Assembly: GCF_947347685.1 (NCBI RefSeq)
Contig: NC_070640.1
Span: forward strand, 8,668,659-8,732,658
From: Pleuronectes platessa
Lineage: Eukaryota; Chordata; Actinopteri; Pleuronectiformes; Pleuronectidae
Reading direction: 5' to 3'
DNA: 64,000 bases
Shown: positions 25,701 through 39,333 of the stretch, one piece after another
Numbering within the stretch: position 1 is the first letter of the stretch
How the letters are laid out: every line of letters begins with the position of its first letter
Notes under the pieces: model-generated
What the model saw: only the letters and a program-made list of their open reading frames with translations
Told to the model about the DNA's origin: nothing
The model's database searches: none
Position numbers and translations under genes: made by a program

Positions 25701-28323
25701 AAAAAAGAAAGAGAATAGTGACACTGGTTTCCGGGGGAGAAACTGTTCCATTTAATCTTTTAAAAACTAAATAGGTTTGAGTCTGTGGCATAGAAATTGA
25801 AACATTTTAATAAGTTGATGGTTTGAAAAAACTAAAATGTCAGTCTGACAGTTTTTACAGTGCTGGTAATAATAATGATAATAATAATTTGTTAAATATA
25901 AGACATTTCACAATGAAGAGTGTTTACTTACTCTATCAGAGGCAGTGAGGTTTGACTGTGGGTCAGGATAATATCTGAAACATCAAACATGTATAATCAA
26001 AGTTTTTTAGATATAGATCTCTGATATTTCTTGAAGTGGATAATGATCCCGTGGCTGCCGTGGTACCTTTGAGCTTTGGGAAGCAGCTGCAGGTTGAGCA
26101 CTGTCATGGCATCAGGTAGACAAGAGACAAGCTGTAAAGAGTCAGAGACTTTTTTAAAGACAAGTCTGGTCCTTGTTTTTTTCAGGGAAACTCAAGATTT
26201 ATGTATTTATTTTATTAGATTTAGATTTTATTTTAGTTAGTTGAATTCTTTTAATAAACTCCACAGCAACTGCAGGTGAACCCGCTGGGGCAGAAGTAGG
26301 TCTGGAAGTGATGGATTTATTCTATAGAGTAATGACATTTATCTTGCAAAAAAAAAAGTATACTGTTTTATCTAGTCATTTTTATCTAGTAAGAAATAAT
26401 TGATATGTGATGAACTGTGAGATTTACCCAGGTGGAAAGAATATGTTCGGCGTCACAGTTTCCTGTTATGGACACGTTCACCTTTACGTCAAAATACAGC
26501 TCTGCGGAGGAGATTTGACACAAAACAAACGAGGTAAATAAACGTGTTTCACGGCTTCGTCACACAAAGTTTTGAATATGACTTTCTATGAGGAGATTGA
26601 CCGGAGATGTTTGCCGGGCTTGTTGTGGCGATGGCTTCAGTGGCCGCACTAGCCGAGGTACTTTTGGTGCCGGTGGTTGTGGTCTTAAGTGTGGTGTTCG
26701 TCGGTAAGGTTGTTGTTGTGGTCGTAGCCTTGGTGGTGGCTCCTGGGACCACATCAGGGGGAATGGTGGTGTCTGTGGAGAAGCTTTCTGGAAAGAGGAT
26801 AAAAATACTGTTGTGAACTAGAAATGAGTTTTTCTGCAAACACACACACACAAACAGTTAGAGCCCCGTCCTACCAACAGGTGTGGTGTGTATAGTTTCC
26901 TCCTCGGCCTGCACGTGCAGACCACTGAGGTGCTGGTAGGGGGCCCTCAGATCCACGTACATCTCATATTGCACAGCTGCCACGTCCAAGCTGGGAATCA
27001 CACTTATATGAACCAGACAGTGAAACCTACAGGGGGAGACAGAGGGTTAAAGGCCGTCTATAGCAGTGGTTATTTTTTCTTAAACCAAGTAAGAACAACA
27101 ATGAGATATCTCACAGTTTTCTTAAGTCACACCTGGACATATTGTTTTATATAATATTTTCATATTGGTTAAGTTCTTACAATCTTTAATTGTTGGTTGA
27201 TATGTTAGGATTGCTATGTAATGTTGTTGTACTCTGTATAACAACAATAAAACAATTTCTATTATATTTTATTCTGCTCTATTCTTAGTTGTAATTGTCT
27301 TATGTCTTACATTTTTTATATTCCTTGCCTTGCTCTGCCTCACTGTAGAATCACAGTCTGGTTTTTATTTATTTATTTTTTACAGATCAGAAGAGCTTGC
27401 CCAAATATGGAAATGTATTCAAATCTAAAAAAGTGTGAATGAACTCTTGTGTCTGATCTAATGCAGTGAACCATGTTACCTCTTGCTCTTAATATTGGAG
27501 GTAATCTTCCGCACCTGAAGAGCAAAACACATGTTATTTCCCTGCACTGCTTTTTTTACTTCTAGAATTAAAAACATGGACATGAGCAACACGTGTCCTT
27601 TTTTTCTTGGAGCCTGACCAATAATCCATTATTGACCGAGACATTGATTTACATTGAATATCTTAACTTTGACGTATCTGTTGATGAATCAGTTTTGTTG
27701 TTACTGAATTGTCAACACACACTGAAACAGTTACATCTGCAATACTCTGGTATTACTGGTACTGGCTGGTCAATATTGGCCGTGTTCATTTACCAGCCAG
27801 GCTCTGATGTGTTTCCTTACCAGCCTGTTGTCATGTGATACAAGTCCATCCTCTGTGCTGGATCTGTGGGAGAGATCAGAGACACTGAGGGTTTGTTTAC
27901 GGCCTCATCGGTTCCTTCTTTCATTCTCTTTGAAATACAGTTGACATTCATACGAACTGTGTGTTTTGTAAAGTCAAAGCTTCCCCTACCTGTTTACTTC
28001 AAACACAGACACTCTGTGTAAATAGATGCTCTCTGGCAGAACGTCTCTGAGCTGCAGGGCAATAAACAGAAAACAGAGATTTACTGCCGGTGAACAAAGT
28101 CAAAATAATACTTCCAAACCAACAGCCCCTTAAGTGATCAAATATTTGTTCTAATTATACTAGGTTTTATACTTATTGAAACATGTTTTAATCTTAATTT
28201 CTAGGATTGTCCATATAATATATGTCCAAAAAAGTCCATATAATGACACCTTAACATTTAGTAAAAACTGTAAATGTAGCTGTAAACTATATTATTGCTG
28301 TTTTTCACATCTTTGTAAAAAAA

Positions 28324-28359
<36 letters not shown>

Positions 28360-30927
28360 CCTGCAATTGCAGTTATAATTAACTGCACCAGGCCCATATT
28401 TCTCTTACGTCCCTTTCCAAAGTGAAAGGAATAATAATGTTCTGGTCAATTATTTATTGTTGTTTAATATTTTCATCTTAGTGTATGTCTTTGTAGTTTG
28501 TGAGTGTTTTTTACCCAGTGATGTGCGATGTCTCTGGCCGTGTAGACCTCAGTATTGTGCCCATCATAACAGATGATGGCAAACATCAGTCTCACTTCGT
28601 AACAAGACCATTCTGCCAAACAACCAAAGAGAACGAGACACTATGAAGTAAACGTACAAAGCATTGAATGCAATAATGCACCATATGACAAATAAACCAG
28701 TTTTGCCTTTGATTTAAGTTAATGATTTTTTTATTGTTTAAAGAAGACAGGAGTGGTTTCTGTGAAACTCAAACATGGAGCTCTGCTGTAAAACAAAACT
28801 GGAAAAGCAGAAGTTAAAGTTGCAACGAATCAATGTCGATACAAAGACAAATGTATTGTTGAGCCACTTGATGTACTTCTAGTTTTGATCTAAACTGTCT
28901 TTCAGTTGATTATATATTTCCCTCTCTAAGTTGTAAATATGACTCTTTTACAGACGTGAATGAATATTTAAAACTTGTATAGCTCAGGATCTTTTCCTTC
29001 GCTGAGCACAGCAAACTTCATAATCAGTTATTCTTAAAAGGTAAGTGTATTAAAACTAAGAGGTTAAGTTAAATGCTTTCATTATTGATCAGTGAATGGC
29101 TTCTATATTTACTTATCTTCTTTAATCTAAGTAAGATGGATGGTAAATGTTTAATGCAACAGCTCAGGGCAAAATGCAGCTGTTAATACTTGAGACTTTT
29201 TTACTGCACCTAAGTGAATCTGCCACTAAGTGATATGAGACGTTGTGGTTTCTGTGGTAAAGCTAATTTAAATAGTGTTTGACTTCCAGATCGCAGAGGA
29301 CATTCTGTATCGTTCTCACCACACTGCAGGCTGGAGCTGGACAGCTCGGTTCCCAGCAGAGTGTCCCAGTTGTCCCTCTCCCACTTCAACACGTCCCCGT
29401 CTGTACAGTTCACAGACATCACCTCCTGTTGGCTGCGCTCTCGCTGCCACAGTCGAAACAGAGACACTTTGCCCACTATGCCGCTGAACGGAATGACCAG
29501 GATGTTCCCATTGGTCAGGCGGTGCGATATACCCAGAGTGAGGGTCCCGTTGGGAGCCAGTTTGTGGCACGAGGGGGGAGGTGAGGGACAGGTGTCGCTG
29601 GGGTGAGCTGAAGGAGAGGGGGAGAGCGAACGGTAGTATGATGCACTCAACTTAGCAGAGAACCTGAAAGAAAATGTTGAAACAAGAGATAAGATGTTAC
29701 AACACAAAATAAAACCCACCTGCCGTCATGTCCAGCAGATTGCCATCGATGTAAAGGGCAGGTTTGTCTTTGGTGTGAGACCAGGCGAGACACAGCGAGT
29801 ACCACTGAGACAGACTAAGTTTGATCTGAGGACTCATCCACTCTCTCCCAAAAAGCCAGACCACCAAATAGTCCGGCAGACCCCCCAAGCCCAGCTCAGC
29901 ATACTGAACGTCGGGATGACGGTACATGAAGGCGGTCCATTGTGATGTGGCCTGGACCTACATATATTTCATGACACACACAACATGATTCATGAATTGA
30001 TTTTAGAAAACCGACGGAAGAGTAAATGTCTTTCGTCATCTCCGTCTATACCTCGAGCTTCAGACTGAGGCAGACGGTGAGCTCCTGCAGGGCGGGGATG
30101 GAGACGTGGGGCTTCAGCTTCCAGTGGCTGATCGCATTGTTGAAGTCGACCACCTTCCCCCACAGACTGAGCTGAGGCACTGACACCAGGCACAGACAAC
30201 TCACAGTAAATCATTAACGTGAGGCACATACAGTATTGGAGCAGTTTGCGGACTGAATATTGTTATCGCATCTCTAATAGTGCATTTTGTTTATTTTGTC
30301 AAATAAAAAATATTTATCAAACTTAGTTAAATGAAATTGAACGTATTTGAACCAAATGACCGACACTTCCAGAGTCGTATCATAATCTAACTGAAGCCAA
30401 ACATGCACATAAACAAATTCGAGCTAGTGATGTAGTTTAAGTTAAACCTTTCACAAATATTTGTATTATATATATTATATGTACAGCTGACAACTGACAG
30501 TCAATGACAAAAATTAAGATGGATAATGGGAAATGTCACTGCACTGAGTAAGAAAAATAGTTTTTACTTTTATTCGTTTTTCCTTGCCAACACTTTAAAG
30601 AAACGTTTATCTTGTGTATATTTTTTTAAATAGTGTTGGATCACTTTGATCATTTTGTTGAAATAATACAAATTCTAGTCTAAAGATGAAATGTTATGAG
30701 GCCCAACAACACAAATTAACCTCCTTAAATGTTCTGTCTATAATTCTCGTTTAACCGTGACTATGAATTATTATCATTCCCTGTGACCCCCCCCCCCCAC
30801 CGCTCACATTAAAGATCAGAGAACGAGTCGAGCCTGGAGACGTACCTCGCTCCACAGTAGACGCAGAGATTCTCAGCAGAGACAGACTCACAAATACATT
30901 CAAGAGGTTTTGAACGAAAATAATCAT
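16791..30927 (-). CDS. adgrg4: Adhesion G protein-coupled receptor G4 (GPR112)
   Basis: Thirty exons close in frame to about 1278 aa. Exons, 5' to 3' on the minus strand: 30927-30846, 30179-30052, 29957-29720, 29607-29320, 28612-28515, 28051-27990, 27863-27821, 27514-27480, 27026-26875, 26787-26602, 26501-26428, 26131-26067, 25974-25932, 25494-25368, 25240-25111, 24518-24418, 23775-23571, 23474-23309, 22602-22456, 22365-22240, 22120-22075, 21992-21889, 20927-20806, 20389-20121, 20012-19898, 19601-19523, 19246-19045, 18015-17914, 17732-17568, 16927-16791. Domains: signal peptide (1-24), pentraxin (about 28-245), Thr-rich mucin-like segment (about 376-437), Cys-containing hormone-receptor-like module (about 541-617), GAIN with GPS (about 618-882), seven helices (about 890-1150) and a Ser-rich tail. 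The GPS reads CLCDHLTHFGVLL, so cleavage is expected at L875/T876, leaving THFGVLL as tethered agonist. Known ADGRG4 combines pentraxin with GAIN-7TM. Location beside fhl1 and slc9a6 supports the name. Two weak splice sites: GAG/GTCGGT at 23308 and CCG/GTACGA at 17913. Confidence 0.88.
18579..18955. repeat. Inverted pair of a dispersed 'gactgaatataaagatgga' repeat
   Basis: A plus-strand copy at about 18579-18627 and a minus-strand copy at about 18865-18955 share the 'gactgaatataaagatggac' core in opposite orientation within an adgrg4 intron. A third relative (gactgtatataaagatggac) sits inside the TTAA-flanked element at 52396-52628. Confidence 0.6.
25672..25694 (-). other. Possible alternative 23-bp microexon of adgrg4
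   Basis: A 23-nt stretch is bounded by a strong polypyrimidine/AG acceptor and a GTATGG donor. Alone it would break the frame. If used with the upstream acceptor of the next exon (starting at 25513 rather than 25494) it adds 23 + 19 = 42 nt, an in-frame 14-residue insertion between the 25974-25932 and 25494-25368 exons. Skipping both is also in frame. Confidence 0.35.
28327..28358. repeat. AT microsatellite
   Basis: A (TA)n run inside an adgrg4 intron. Confidence 0.9.
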
Positions 30928-31730
30928 CCTGAAATCTGGAAAAAAGTCACCAAAAAAATGCCATTTTGTTTTCATTGGTAAATTCATTGGAGTTTTAAAA
31001 TGATATACTTTTTTAAACTAAAGTAACAATCTCTCTCCATTAAAATAGTTTGAGTTCTAACCCCCTAAACATTTGCTAACTATTATTTCATCAAAATATA
31101 TATATATAAGAAATGAAGAAATACTCACATGCGTTAAAAAGATAATTAACTTACAAATAAATTAGAAATGGGAGGATGACTCCTGGCCCAGCAGCAGCGA
31201 TTTCTGATACTGAAGACTGGTCCTCCCAGTTTCACAAACCCATCTCTGCAAATAAAGACGGTGCCACTGTTTGTGCACTGGAAACCAGTGTGTTGCTGCA
31301 GAGACCAGTGTGTAAATACATGTATGGAGAGAGAGCGAGAGAAAATCTCATCTTACCAGTCAATCAAATTAGAGTTGAAAACAAAACTTTATTGACTCCC
31401 ACACAAAGCATAAAAATAAAGGTAATTACTCTTGACAAACATGCACTGCTCTGTGCAAACACTGCTCTCCACCTGCACGTGTAAATCACTGCTCCAGTCT
31501 CGTATAAAGCTCCGAACACTGACCTTTACTGGGATGGATCCAGTCTCTGTGTGTAAAGCAGGGGGCATAAAGAAATGCCATCAATATTTTCCAACGGAAA
31601 AAGCCTGTTGCTCCAATTTCTCTTATAGGGGAAGATATATTTTTACAATGAACAAGACAGATGGACAACCTGAAAACACAAAGCCTGCAGCCACTGGCTC
31701 TTGTCAGGCGGAGGTATAATAAAAACAATC
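30928..31730. other. Spacer between fhl1 3' end and adgrg4 start
   Basis: Contains the adgrg4 5' flank; no other exon is recognised. About 0.8 kb separates the adgrg4 start codon from the likely fhl1 polyadenylation site, so the two genes are closely spaced in the same direction. Confidence 0.5.
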
Positions 31731-31752
31731 TAGAACTCTGTTTTGTATAAAG

Positions 31753-31813
31753 TTTATTTCATATAAACATATTAAAGCATGCAATTTCAATACATTTCAA
31801 TTTTATATTTATT
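31753..31813 (-). terminator. fhl1 polyadenylation signals (two candidates)
   Basis: Two AATAAA hexamers on the minus strand, at 31808-31813 and 31753-31758, lie about 390 and 440 nt past the fhl1 stop codon. Either would end an ordinary 3' UTR before adgrg4. Confidence 0.5.
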
Positions 31814-32198
31814 CGTCATCTTTCCTTTAAGGAAAAACAGACAGTAGAAAAGTGCATAAAAGTTTATTTACTCAGAAAAAAACACAATAACCACATTAAT
31901 CCCTTGGTATTTAGAAGATACAAATTTGATTATTAAAAAACAATTTTTGGTCAACCATCAAGATATTAACAAGACGTTAAAGTCACTAATATAAGCAGGA
32001 TTTGTTTGTGCTAAAAAATAGATGAAAAAAATACAATTGAAATCCTCCTGATTTAAGAAATGTGTTTCAAATGTACTTATCTAAAACACAAGCATGGATT
32101 TCTGAATTTCAAACAACACAAGCAAACGTCTGCGACACACAACATCAAACAAACTTAAAGACAATGTTTCACTGCTGTGAGACGGTGGGTGTCCGTCT

Positions 32199-35085
32199 CT
32201 ACTTGTCTCCGCACTCGGAGCAGAGGATGTCTCGTCCCTTCATGACAAAGGGCTTGTTGGACAGACTGAGGGAGCATCTCTTACAGTTGAAGCAGTACTC
32301 GTGCCAGGAGCCGCCCTCGTAGTTCACAACGTTCACTCCTTTACCGAAACCTGAGAGAGGAGAGGAGAGTCTGTATTTACCCATGTGCGCCATCTGCTGG
32401 TCTTTTATTTCCTCCATCTTTCCATTCTTGTTTTCAAGCTCAGAGAGTTTTAACTATGATCAACACACATCTGCTTCTCCCACCTTCTATTTTATAAAAA
32501 GCCTGAACTTACTCCAACCATCTCTTCCATGACTCACCTCCATCCAGATCTACTCAAATGTCCACTTTAATAACTGCAGATATTCGAGGAATATCACATG
32601 ACCATGTCCTACAATGTCTTTGCATGTTTATCTGGAACTGGTAAAAATTCTTAAAGAGATATAATCTCCATTAACCTAATTAATCATATTTTAAGGTACA
32701 ACTCAAGTAGCATCTCAAACTTTATTTCAGAGTCTTGTCCATTTGTATAGTGCAGCATTTTGTCCTTAGTTAAGTTGCACAATGTAAAAATAAGAGCTAG
32801 ATTTTTTAGTCATAAACATGTCCACTTTTTTACATTATGAGATGACGGAGACGTCCACATTAGTTTGGTCTCTGGGACACTGGAGTGTCTCATTATAAAA
32901 GAAGCCACGAGTTTAAAATCCTCTTTATTCAAAAGATCCAGCTCCTTCACTTCAAGCAAAGGATCTTTTTGGGGGAGGGTTGGAAATGTTGGGAAAACAC
33001 ATATAGTTGAGAAGCTGGTTTGTGATGCCACTTCCATATCTGTCTGTCCAATGTAAGGCGACAGGCAACAGGAGACCTGGTGCATAACCCTTAAACCCCT
33101 GGAACTTGTGGCCACAGCAGAGATCTCTGGGAGATGTAGTCTCACAAACTGTTAATGGGCCTTAATTTAGAAAACCGGTGCACAAATGAGTTCTTGAAGA
33201 AAATCTCTAAACAAAACCTCGACTCACTAAATAAACATAACATGAATGAAATGTGTTCGGATGCAGTGTTAATGAGAAAAATTCCACATGTTTATACTGT
33301 TGTATGTTTCATTGTACCGCGTCGTTCTCTTTGTGATAGGACGTCAGCTTACCAGTGATGGCGTTCTGGCAGCCGCTGCACTTCTTGGCCACAGAGTTCT
33401 TGTAGCAGTCGACACAGAACACCTGATCCTGGTGGGTTGTGAAGCTCGTCCCTGCCAGAGGCTTGGAGCAGGAGCTGCACACGAAACAGTGGCTGTGCCA
33501 CGGCTGGTCCTGGTAGTTCACTCCTCCAGTGGTTATGGCCTGGAGACACAAGGTGTAAACAGGAGTATTACCATTGACTGTATATATACAACAAAGAATT
33601 ATATGAGAAAACCTCTTTTAGGCAACGTTCAAGGCAACAGATATATAATCATCTTAAAATAACTGTAGGTGCCACCCTCTTGACTTTTGTCTTCATGTTA
33701 CCAGACTGTTCTCGTCTCTAGAAAAATCATGATCACCTCCCTCTCAGGTTGTTCACGTTCCCTTTCAGGAGGAATGATGGAGGAGGGCTGATCTGTCCCC
33801 GTCAGAGGATCATTACCTTCTTGCAGCAGACGCAGTGTTTGGCGAACTTCTTGTCGTAGCAGGGGCTGCAGTAGACGTCAGTCCCTTTGGAGAGGAAACT
33901 CTGCGACCCGATTGGTTGTTTACAGTTGAAGCAGGTGAAGCATTCGTCGTGCCACGAGTTGCCTTTGTACTCCACGCTCTCTGTGCCTGAAGGAGAACAG
34001 AAGCGGGCGAGGAATCAGTACAAACTGCAGGTGGTCTGTGCGGTTAAATTCAATCTGAATCCAATCTGTGCAGGATTAAGAAGGTTTGTTTTGTCCCCAT
34101 TCCATTGGTTTGTTGATTGGTTTGTTTATTTGTCAACAGGCTTATGCAAATACTACGGATTTCCACAAAACTTGGTGGAAAGATGGTGAATTAGCAAAAG
34201 GAAGAACCCATACAATTTTGGTTTGGATTTGGACTAGGAATTCTGATTCTGATTTCTTTAACCTAAAACAAGATAGGATGTTTTCAAAATAGTCATTGAT
34301 TCTTCTGAGAGGATATCAGGGATATGAATTAAAATACCAGGATCCAGCGGATTTAAATTTGGTTTCAAAAGGGGATTGTGGGTCTTATCTGAAATATGTG
34401 CTTTAGTTTCCCTTTTTTATTAAATTTTTCACAAAAATGTATTTATATCTATTATTTATGTTACATCCAGTGACTCCAAATCCTTTACAATATGTACTTA
34501 CAGCAAAAAAGATTTTCTGACCTGCTTATGCACTTGAATGTTTAAATGGCTTTATTTTTAGATTTTCTTTTTGTTATTCCCAACTGGGTTTCCTCTATAA
34601 TGACTCATAGGTTTTAAGTAGTTTTGTTCCCCCACAGGTTCTTAGTGGTGTTGGGTCTCACCAGCCAGGATGGGTTTATAGCAGCAGTGGCAGCGTTGAG
34701 CGTCCTCTCTGGAGCAGCACTTTCCACACATGATGCGGTCGTCCTTGGTGCTGAAGGGCTCCTTAGCCAGGGGCTTGTAACACTTGGTACAGCGGAAACA
34801 CTCCTCGTGCCAGTACTTGCCCTTATGGCTGAGCTCCTGGAGGAGGAAGAGAGAGGAGGAAGGTGGAGGTTACTCTAGAGGTACGAGGAAACACTTCACG
34901 ACCCCGATGAGAAGTACTTGTCCCGTCACCTTGGTTTCCACAGAGATGGGTCGGTGGCACTGGGCGCAGGAGTTGGCGCAGAACTTGGTGTGGCAGCGGA
35001 CACACACGGGCTTCCCCTCGCTGCGGACGAACCTCTTCCCCCCGAGGTCTTCCCGACAGTAGAAACAGTTCGAGCTGTCTGCCAT
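32199..35085 (-). CDS. fhl1: Four and a half LIM domains protein 1
   Basis: Five coding exons join in frame to 279 aa: 35085-34930, 34836-34662, 33986-33817, 33539-33353, 32350-32199. Human FHL1 is 280 aa. An N-terminal half LIM finger (C-x2-C pairs in the first 40 residues) is followed by four full LIM domains, each with the C-x2-C ... H-x2-C ... C-x2-C pattern, for example WHDECFTCFNCK in domain 2 and WHSHCFVCSSC in domain 3. AKHCV and ITTGGVNYQDQPWH, followed by VAKKC-GC--AITGFGKG, match FHL1 over other FHL paralogues. FHL1 is a muscle scaffold at sarcomere and nucleus that binds titin and signalling proteins. The first coding exon has a splice acceptor at 35110 (tttgctgcag), so the start codon lies 24 nt inside a spliced exon and the promoter is farther upstream. 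I cannot tell which fish duplicate (a or b) this is. Confidence 0.93.
34090..34330. repeat. Dispersed fish repeat in fhl1 intron
   Basis: Contains 'tccacaaaacttggtggaaa', followed downstream by AGGAAGAACCCAT, TTTTGGTTTGGAT and TTTCTTTAACCT. This is the skeleton of a very common teleost dispersed repeat. A second degraded copy is at about 52930-53085 in slc9a6. Confidence 0.65.
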
Positions 35086-35109
35086 GGCTGCACCGAGGGA
35101 GAGTCACAC

Positions 35110-36449
35110 CTGCAGCAAACAGGAGGAGGAGGAGAGGGGAGGTCAAACTGGGCTCCACATAAGGTCTGCTAGTGGAAACGAGGGAGTATTGGATTTTGAA
35201 CCCTGTTGTTTTTACAGTTAATTCTCTGCTCTCAGTAACAGTCACTGTTATTAGCAGTACAGTTATTTAAGCTCGAGGAGGAAACCTCAACCCACCACAA
35301 GGGGGTGCTGTTGTTACATGGACTGTAACAGAGGACTGAGCTGCTGGTTAGAAGCCTCTCTTCTCCTGCTCTGACACTGAACTATTTGTAGAAACGCAGC
35401 CGCCAGTCGCACACGTCTGTGTTTGTGTGTTCACCTGTGTTTGCACTTGTGCGTAGCGTTTTATGTCAGATTGAAATCTTCATCTTTACCCTCCCCTCTT
35501 ATCTGCTCCTGATAAAAGACCTCATACATCTGATGACATGGACAATAAAGAAGAATGAATTCAATCAAAGTATTTACTGAGCGGTACCTGTCACTGGATC
35601 TTATTCAAACAGATTTATCTTATTTTATACTTATTCTTCTGACCTGTCTGGTATTATTTCTTCCTTGTAAAGCATTTTATAATACTGGACAGGTATGTAT
35701 ATATAAAGTTATTGTTATCTAGTATCTATTATCAATATTATTATTGCTTTACACTACAAGAAACTGTATTTTGTCGAAAGAAACAACTATTGCAGACATA
35801 AATCATAAACTAGTCACAACTAGACAAATACCTTGTTAATTTCTTATGAAAACCACATGAAAATGAATTAATAGAAAGAAATGCCTTAATTACTAGTTTT
35901 TGTTTATTGACTCTTTCCCATTGCATCTGGTTACATGACATTCAGGCACAGCTTAAACACTGAAGAGACCTATAGGTGTTTTCACAGGTCACCAGGACAT
36001 TTTTAGGAATATTTATCAGTATTTGAATTTTATTTTGACCCCAAATATTGGTCAGGCTCTTATTTTTACATTGTGGAGTTGGAACCACGTTGACCTGAAT
36101 ACTTTCCCACCACTGTCCAAGTCCAGAGCTGTTTCAGTTCCAAAACTGGACCGAGGACCGAGCCCAATAGTTCAGCGTGGTTCCGAGCTTCCTTATGTAA
36201 CTCATTCCTCACCCTCTCCCTAAAATACATCACTCATAAACTTCCTAAACATAGACCCCAAATCACCACGTCCACGACCATAACGCTGCTTTGATTACGG
36301 GGTCGGGCTTTCAGATGGTAAATAAAACACGACATGACAAAAAGCTCTGGGCTGCACAGATGCAGAGAAACGTGGAGGAAGAGATGGATACGCTCTGTTC
36401 ACTCGGATACTTCCCACATCACGTTCACGATGGCTGACCAGGAGGAATT

Positions 36450-36480
<31 letters not shown>

Positions 36481-39298
36481 CCGTACGTACAATGTGGTGA
36501 ACACGTGAAGGAATGCATGGTATGACCTATGTGGTGAGATCTGGAGCGTCGACATCCCCCTTGACGGAGCCTTCGCACACACACACACTCACCCTCATGC
36601 CTGCACCACTCCCTAGGAAACCACAAAGACCACAAACTACAGCGTTGGCCTCCCGGCTGGAACAGCATGTCAGCACAGACTCAGGAGGAAGTTCTGCTTC
36701 TGGCTCATATCGGACGTTACCAGGAGTTCGGGCTGCGTTCACTTAAAGTCACATTTTCCCTTTTCTTGTAACTTTCCTTGAGCTCTTAGCAGAAAAAGTC
36801 AGAGATGGGTCAGGGATTAGTTTTTGGGATGAATATTTATTTTCTATTGGAAGCCTTGGAACATAACTTGCTCTTTAGTTACAGGTGTACAGCTGTAGTT
36901 GTTGTCAGTCAGGTGCCTAAACTTGACTGACCAACTTGAACTCCATATTTATTTACAGTCTACGGTTTTCCTTCCTGGCTTTGTGTTATTACTATTAGCT
37001 AATATTTGCGAGATGATACATTTATACGTCTGTACTAAAATGAATCATGTCCATCCCCGCCATGTGCAACTCCTGTGTTTAAAATGATCTTTTGCGGCCT
37101 AAATATTCTTTATAATGAGACTTTAATTGATATAATTAAAAGTGTTCAATGAATAAGATAAAAAAGAACATTTTACTGTGATATTTTCAGTTTCTTATGT
37201 GGTCAGGGAGGAACAAACTCATACCAGTGACTGACAGATTTAAACCTTTCAGCTTGTTATTCAGTTTGTTACCCACTGCTGTTTGACAGAGATTTGTGGC
37301 TGAGGTTAAAGGTGCTACTGTTACTGAAGTTGATTGAATAACTTCTTTTGTGGTCTTGTCGCCCAAGCAGACAATAACGCTGCACTCTGAGACCGACGTC
37401 ACGGGGAGCCGCTCCAAGTCGTCCTGTCGGTGACCTGCTAACTCATTACTTATTAAGGAAAAACCTCCGGCTGGTTATTTGCTCACTGGGCGAGGTGACT
37501 CGTCCATCTCCGCTGGGAGACAGCCGGGCCAAAGACGACACCCACCTGGTATTTACCTGTTGTAATCTGTTTCCTGCTGCTCCTTCTTGCTCTGTCATAT
37601 TCCGCCTCCCACTGAACTCGCTGGAATATTCTGTTTGTTTCTCATATAAGGCTGTAGGGCGGGCGCTATTGATGCTTGGCTAACAACATCGTGGAAATGT
37701 GAACTGATATGAGACGCCGAACAATGGCTGACAGGAAGAGCCAGTGTCCACACAGGTTGGAGGAAAATAAATCAGGTTTGGCTGACGTCAGATGGCTCGG
37801 AGCAAAGTGTTGCTGCATGTCTTCTACTGTGTTTTTCCACAGTTAATGATCTTGCTTGTCACGGCACAACATCATTTTCTACTCTCACAACTGCCAATGC
37901 AAGAGTCTTAAATCGAGGCTGTGTCGTGCAGTGAGTTGAGGAGTGTGTTTCAGCCAAGGAAAACTCTGTGTGTACTTTATCACATTGTGGGGACGTAAAT
38001 CTGTTCATAAAGTCACAAGATGGAGACTCGCCTCCCATTTAGAGGTAAACTGCACCCCACAGGGAGAACGTTCCATCTGAGGGTTCAGACTCGTGACTCG
38101 GGTCATGTTAAGGTTTGGGTCGAGCATGTTGTTGTTTCTTTTTCCACTGTCATGGAAATCAACTCAGACAGAACTGAATTGAACATGTTCTTGGTATTGA
38201 ATGGAACACGTCTCTCCCAGTACAACAACAATGGAGGTCTATGTCACAGAGGAATAAGTTGTGTAAGGCTCCGATTACATGAGCGATACTTGTGATCACT
38301 TTATTACTTAGCCAGAAGCAGGGTATTGTTTCTGTTGATATGCAAAGATTGGATTTTCACCCAACTTGATGTGACTATGACTTGGGAGGGAATTTCCACA
38401 TGATTATCTTCTGGAGCTGATCGGTCAAAGAATCAAAAATATAAAAAAACATTTTCTCAATCTATTACTTATATTGAACAGAAAAGAAATCCCTATAACG
38501 TGATCTCAATTGATATGTGATGTCACAAATAGGTTTTCCTGGGTAGGTGCATCCTATGGGACCACAGACATGACCCAGAGCTCATAGATCTCAAAATAAT
38601 TTACGATCATAGAGTAGGAATGACGTCAGCGTGATGTCACTATGAAGTCACAGAATTACGTCATGTGATAGTTAAGCATTAACTTTCACAACCAATATAA
38701 TGAATGAGGAGGTGGAGCGGGTCGTACCCTCACCCAGTCTCTGTTTAAACGTTTTTAAAACCACGATTCCACTTAAACTCTCCCCCCCCCTGTTTTTCCC
38801 TCTCTATCATTTCCATGTCTCTGTCTGTGCTTGTGTATCTTCTCCCACCTCTGTTTGAGTTTCAGTCACCTGCCTGTAACAATTACACCCCCCCACCCCC
38901 GACCCAACCCGCTAGTACTGCTGCTGCCGGAGGTCTGGGGTGTAAAAATAGAGCACAGAGAGGTGACATCATGTCCTGTGCACAAGAGCAAAATCACGCA
39001 CACGTTTGTAACACATGGACGAGACGAAGGGGAAAATGAAGAAACACTGTGAGAGAGGGAGAGACAGAAAGAAAGAGAGGGAGAAGAGTGAGGGCAAACA
39101 TGACCAGACAAACTGAAATAGTGTGCAGTGTGTGCGTGTACCAATCTGTGTTTGTCCCTGTGTGTGTGAGTGTGTTGGCATGAGCTTATCGCCGAAGAAT
39201 GTACTGGAAAACTGAGAAACAGGAAGTCTCCATTTGATCGGTGAAGTTGGCACCGTCCTGCCACACACACACACACACACATACACATACACATACAC

Positions 39299-39333
<35 letters not shown>

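Noticed and set aside
29597..29719. Longer version of the adgrg4 pentraxin exon using the acceptor near 29665
   Set aside because: That acceptor puts the preceding exon out of frame. The pyrimidine-rich acceptor ending at 29608 keeps phase and domain continuity.
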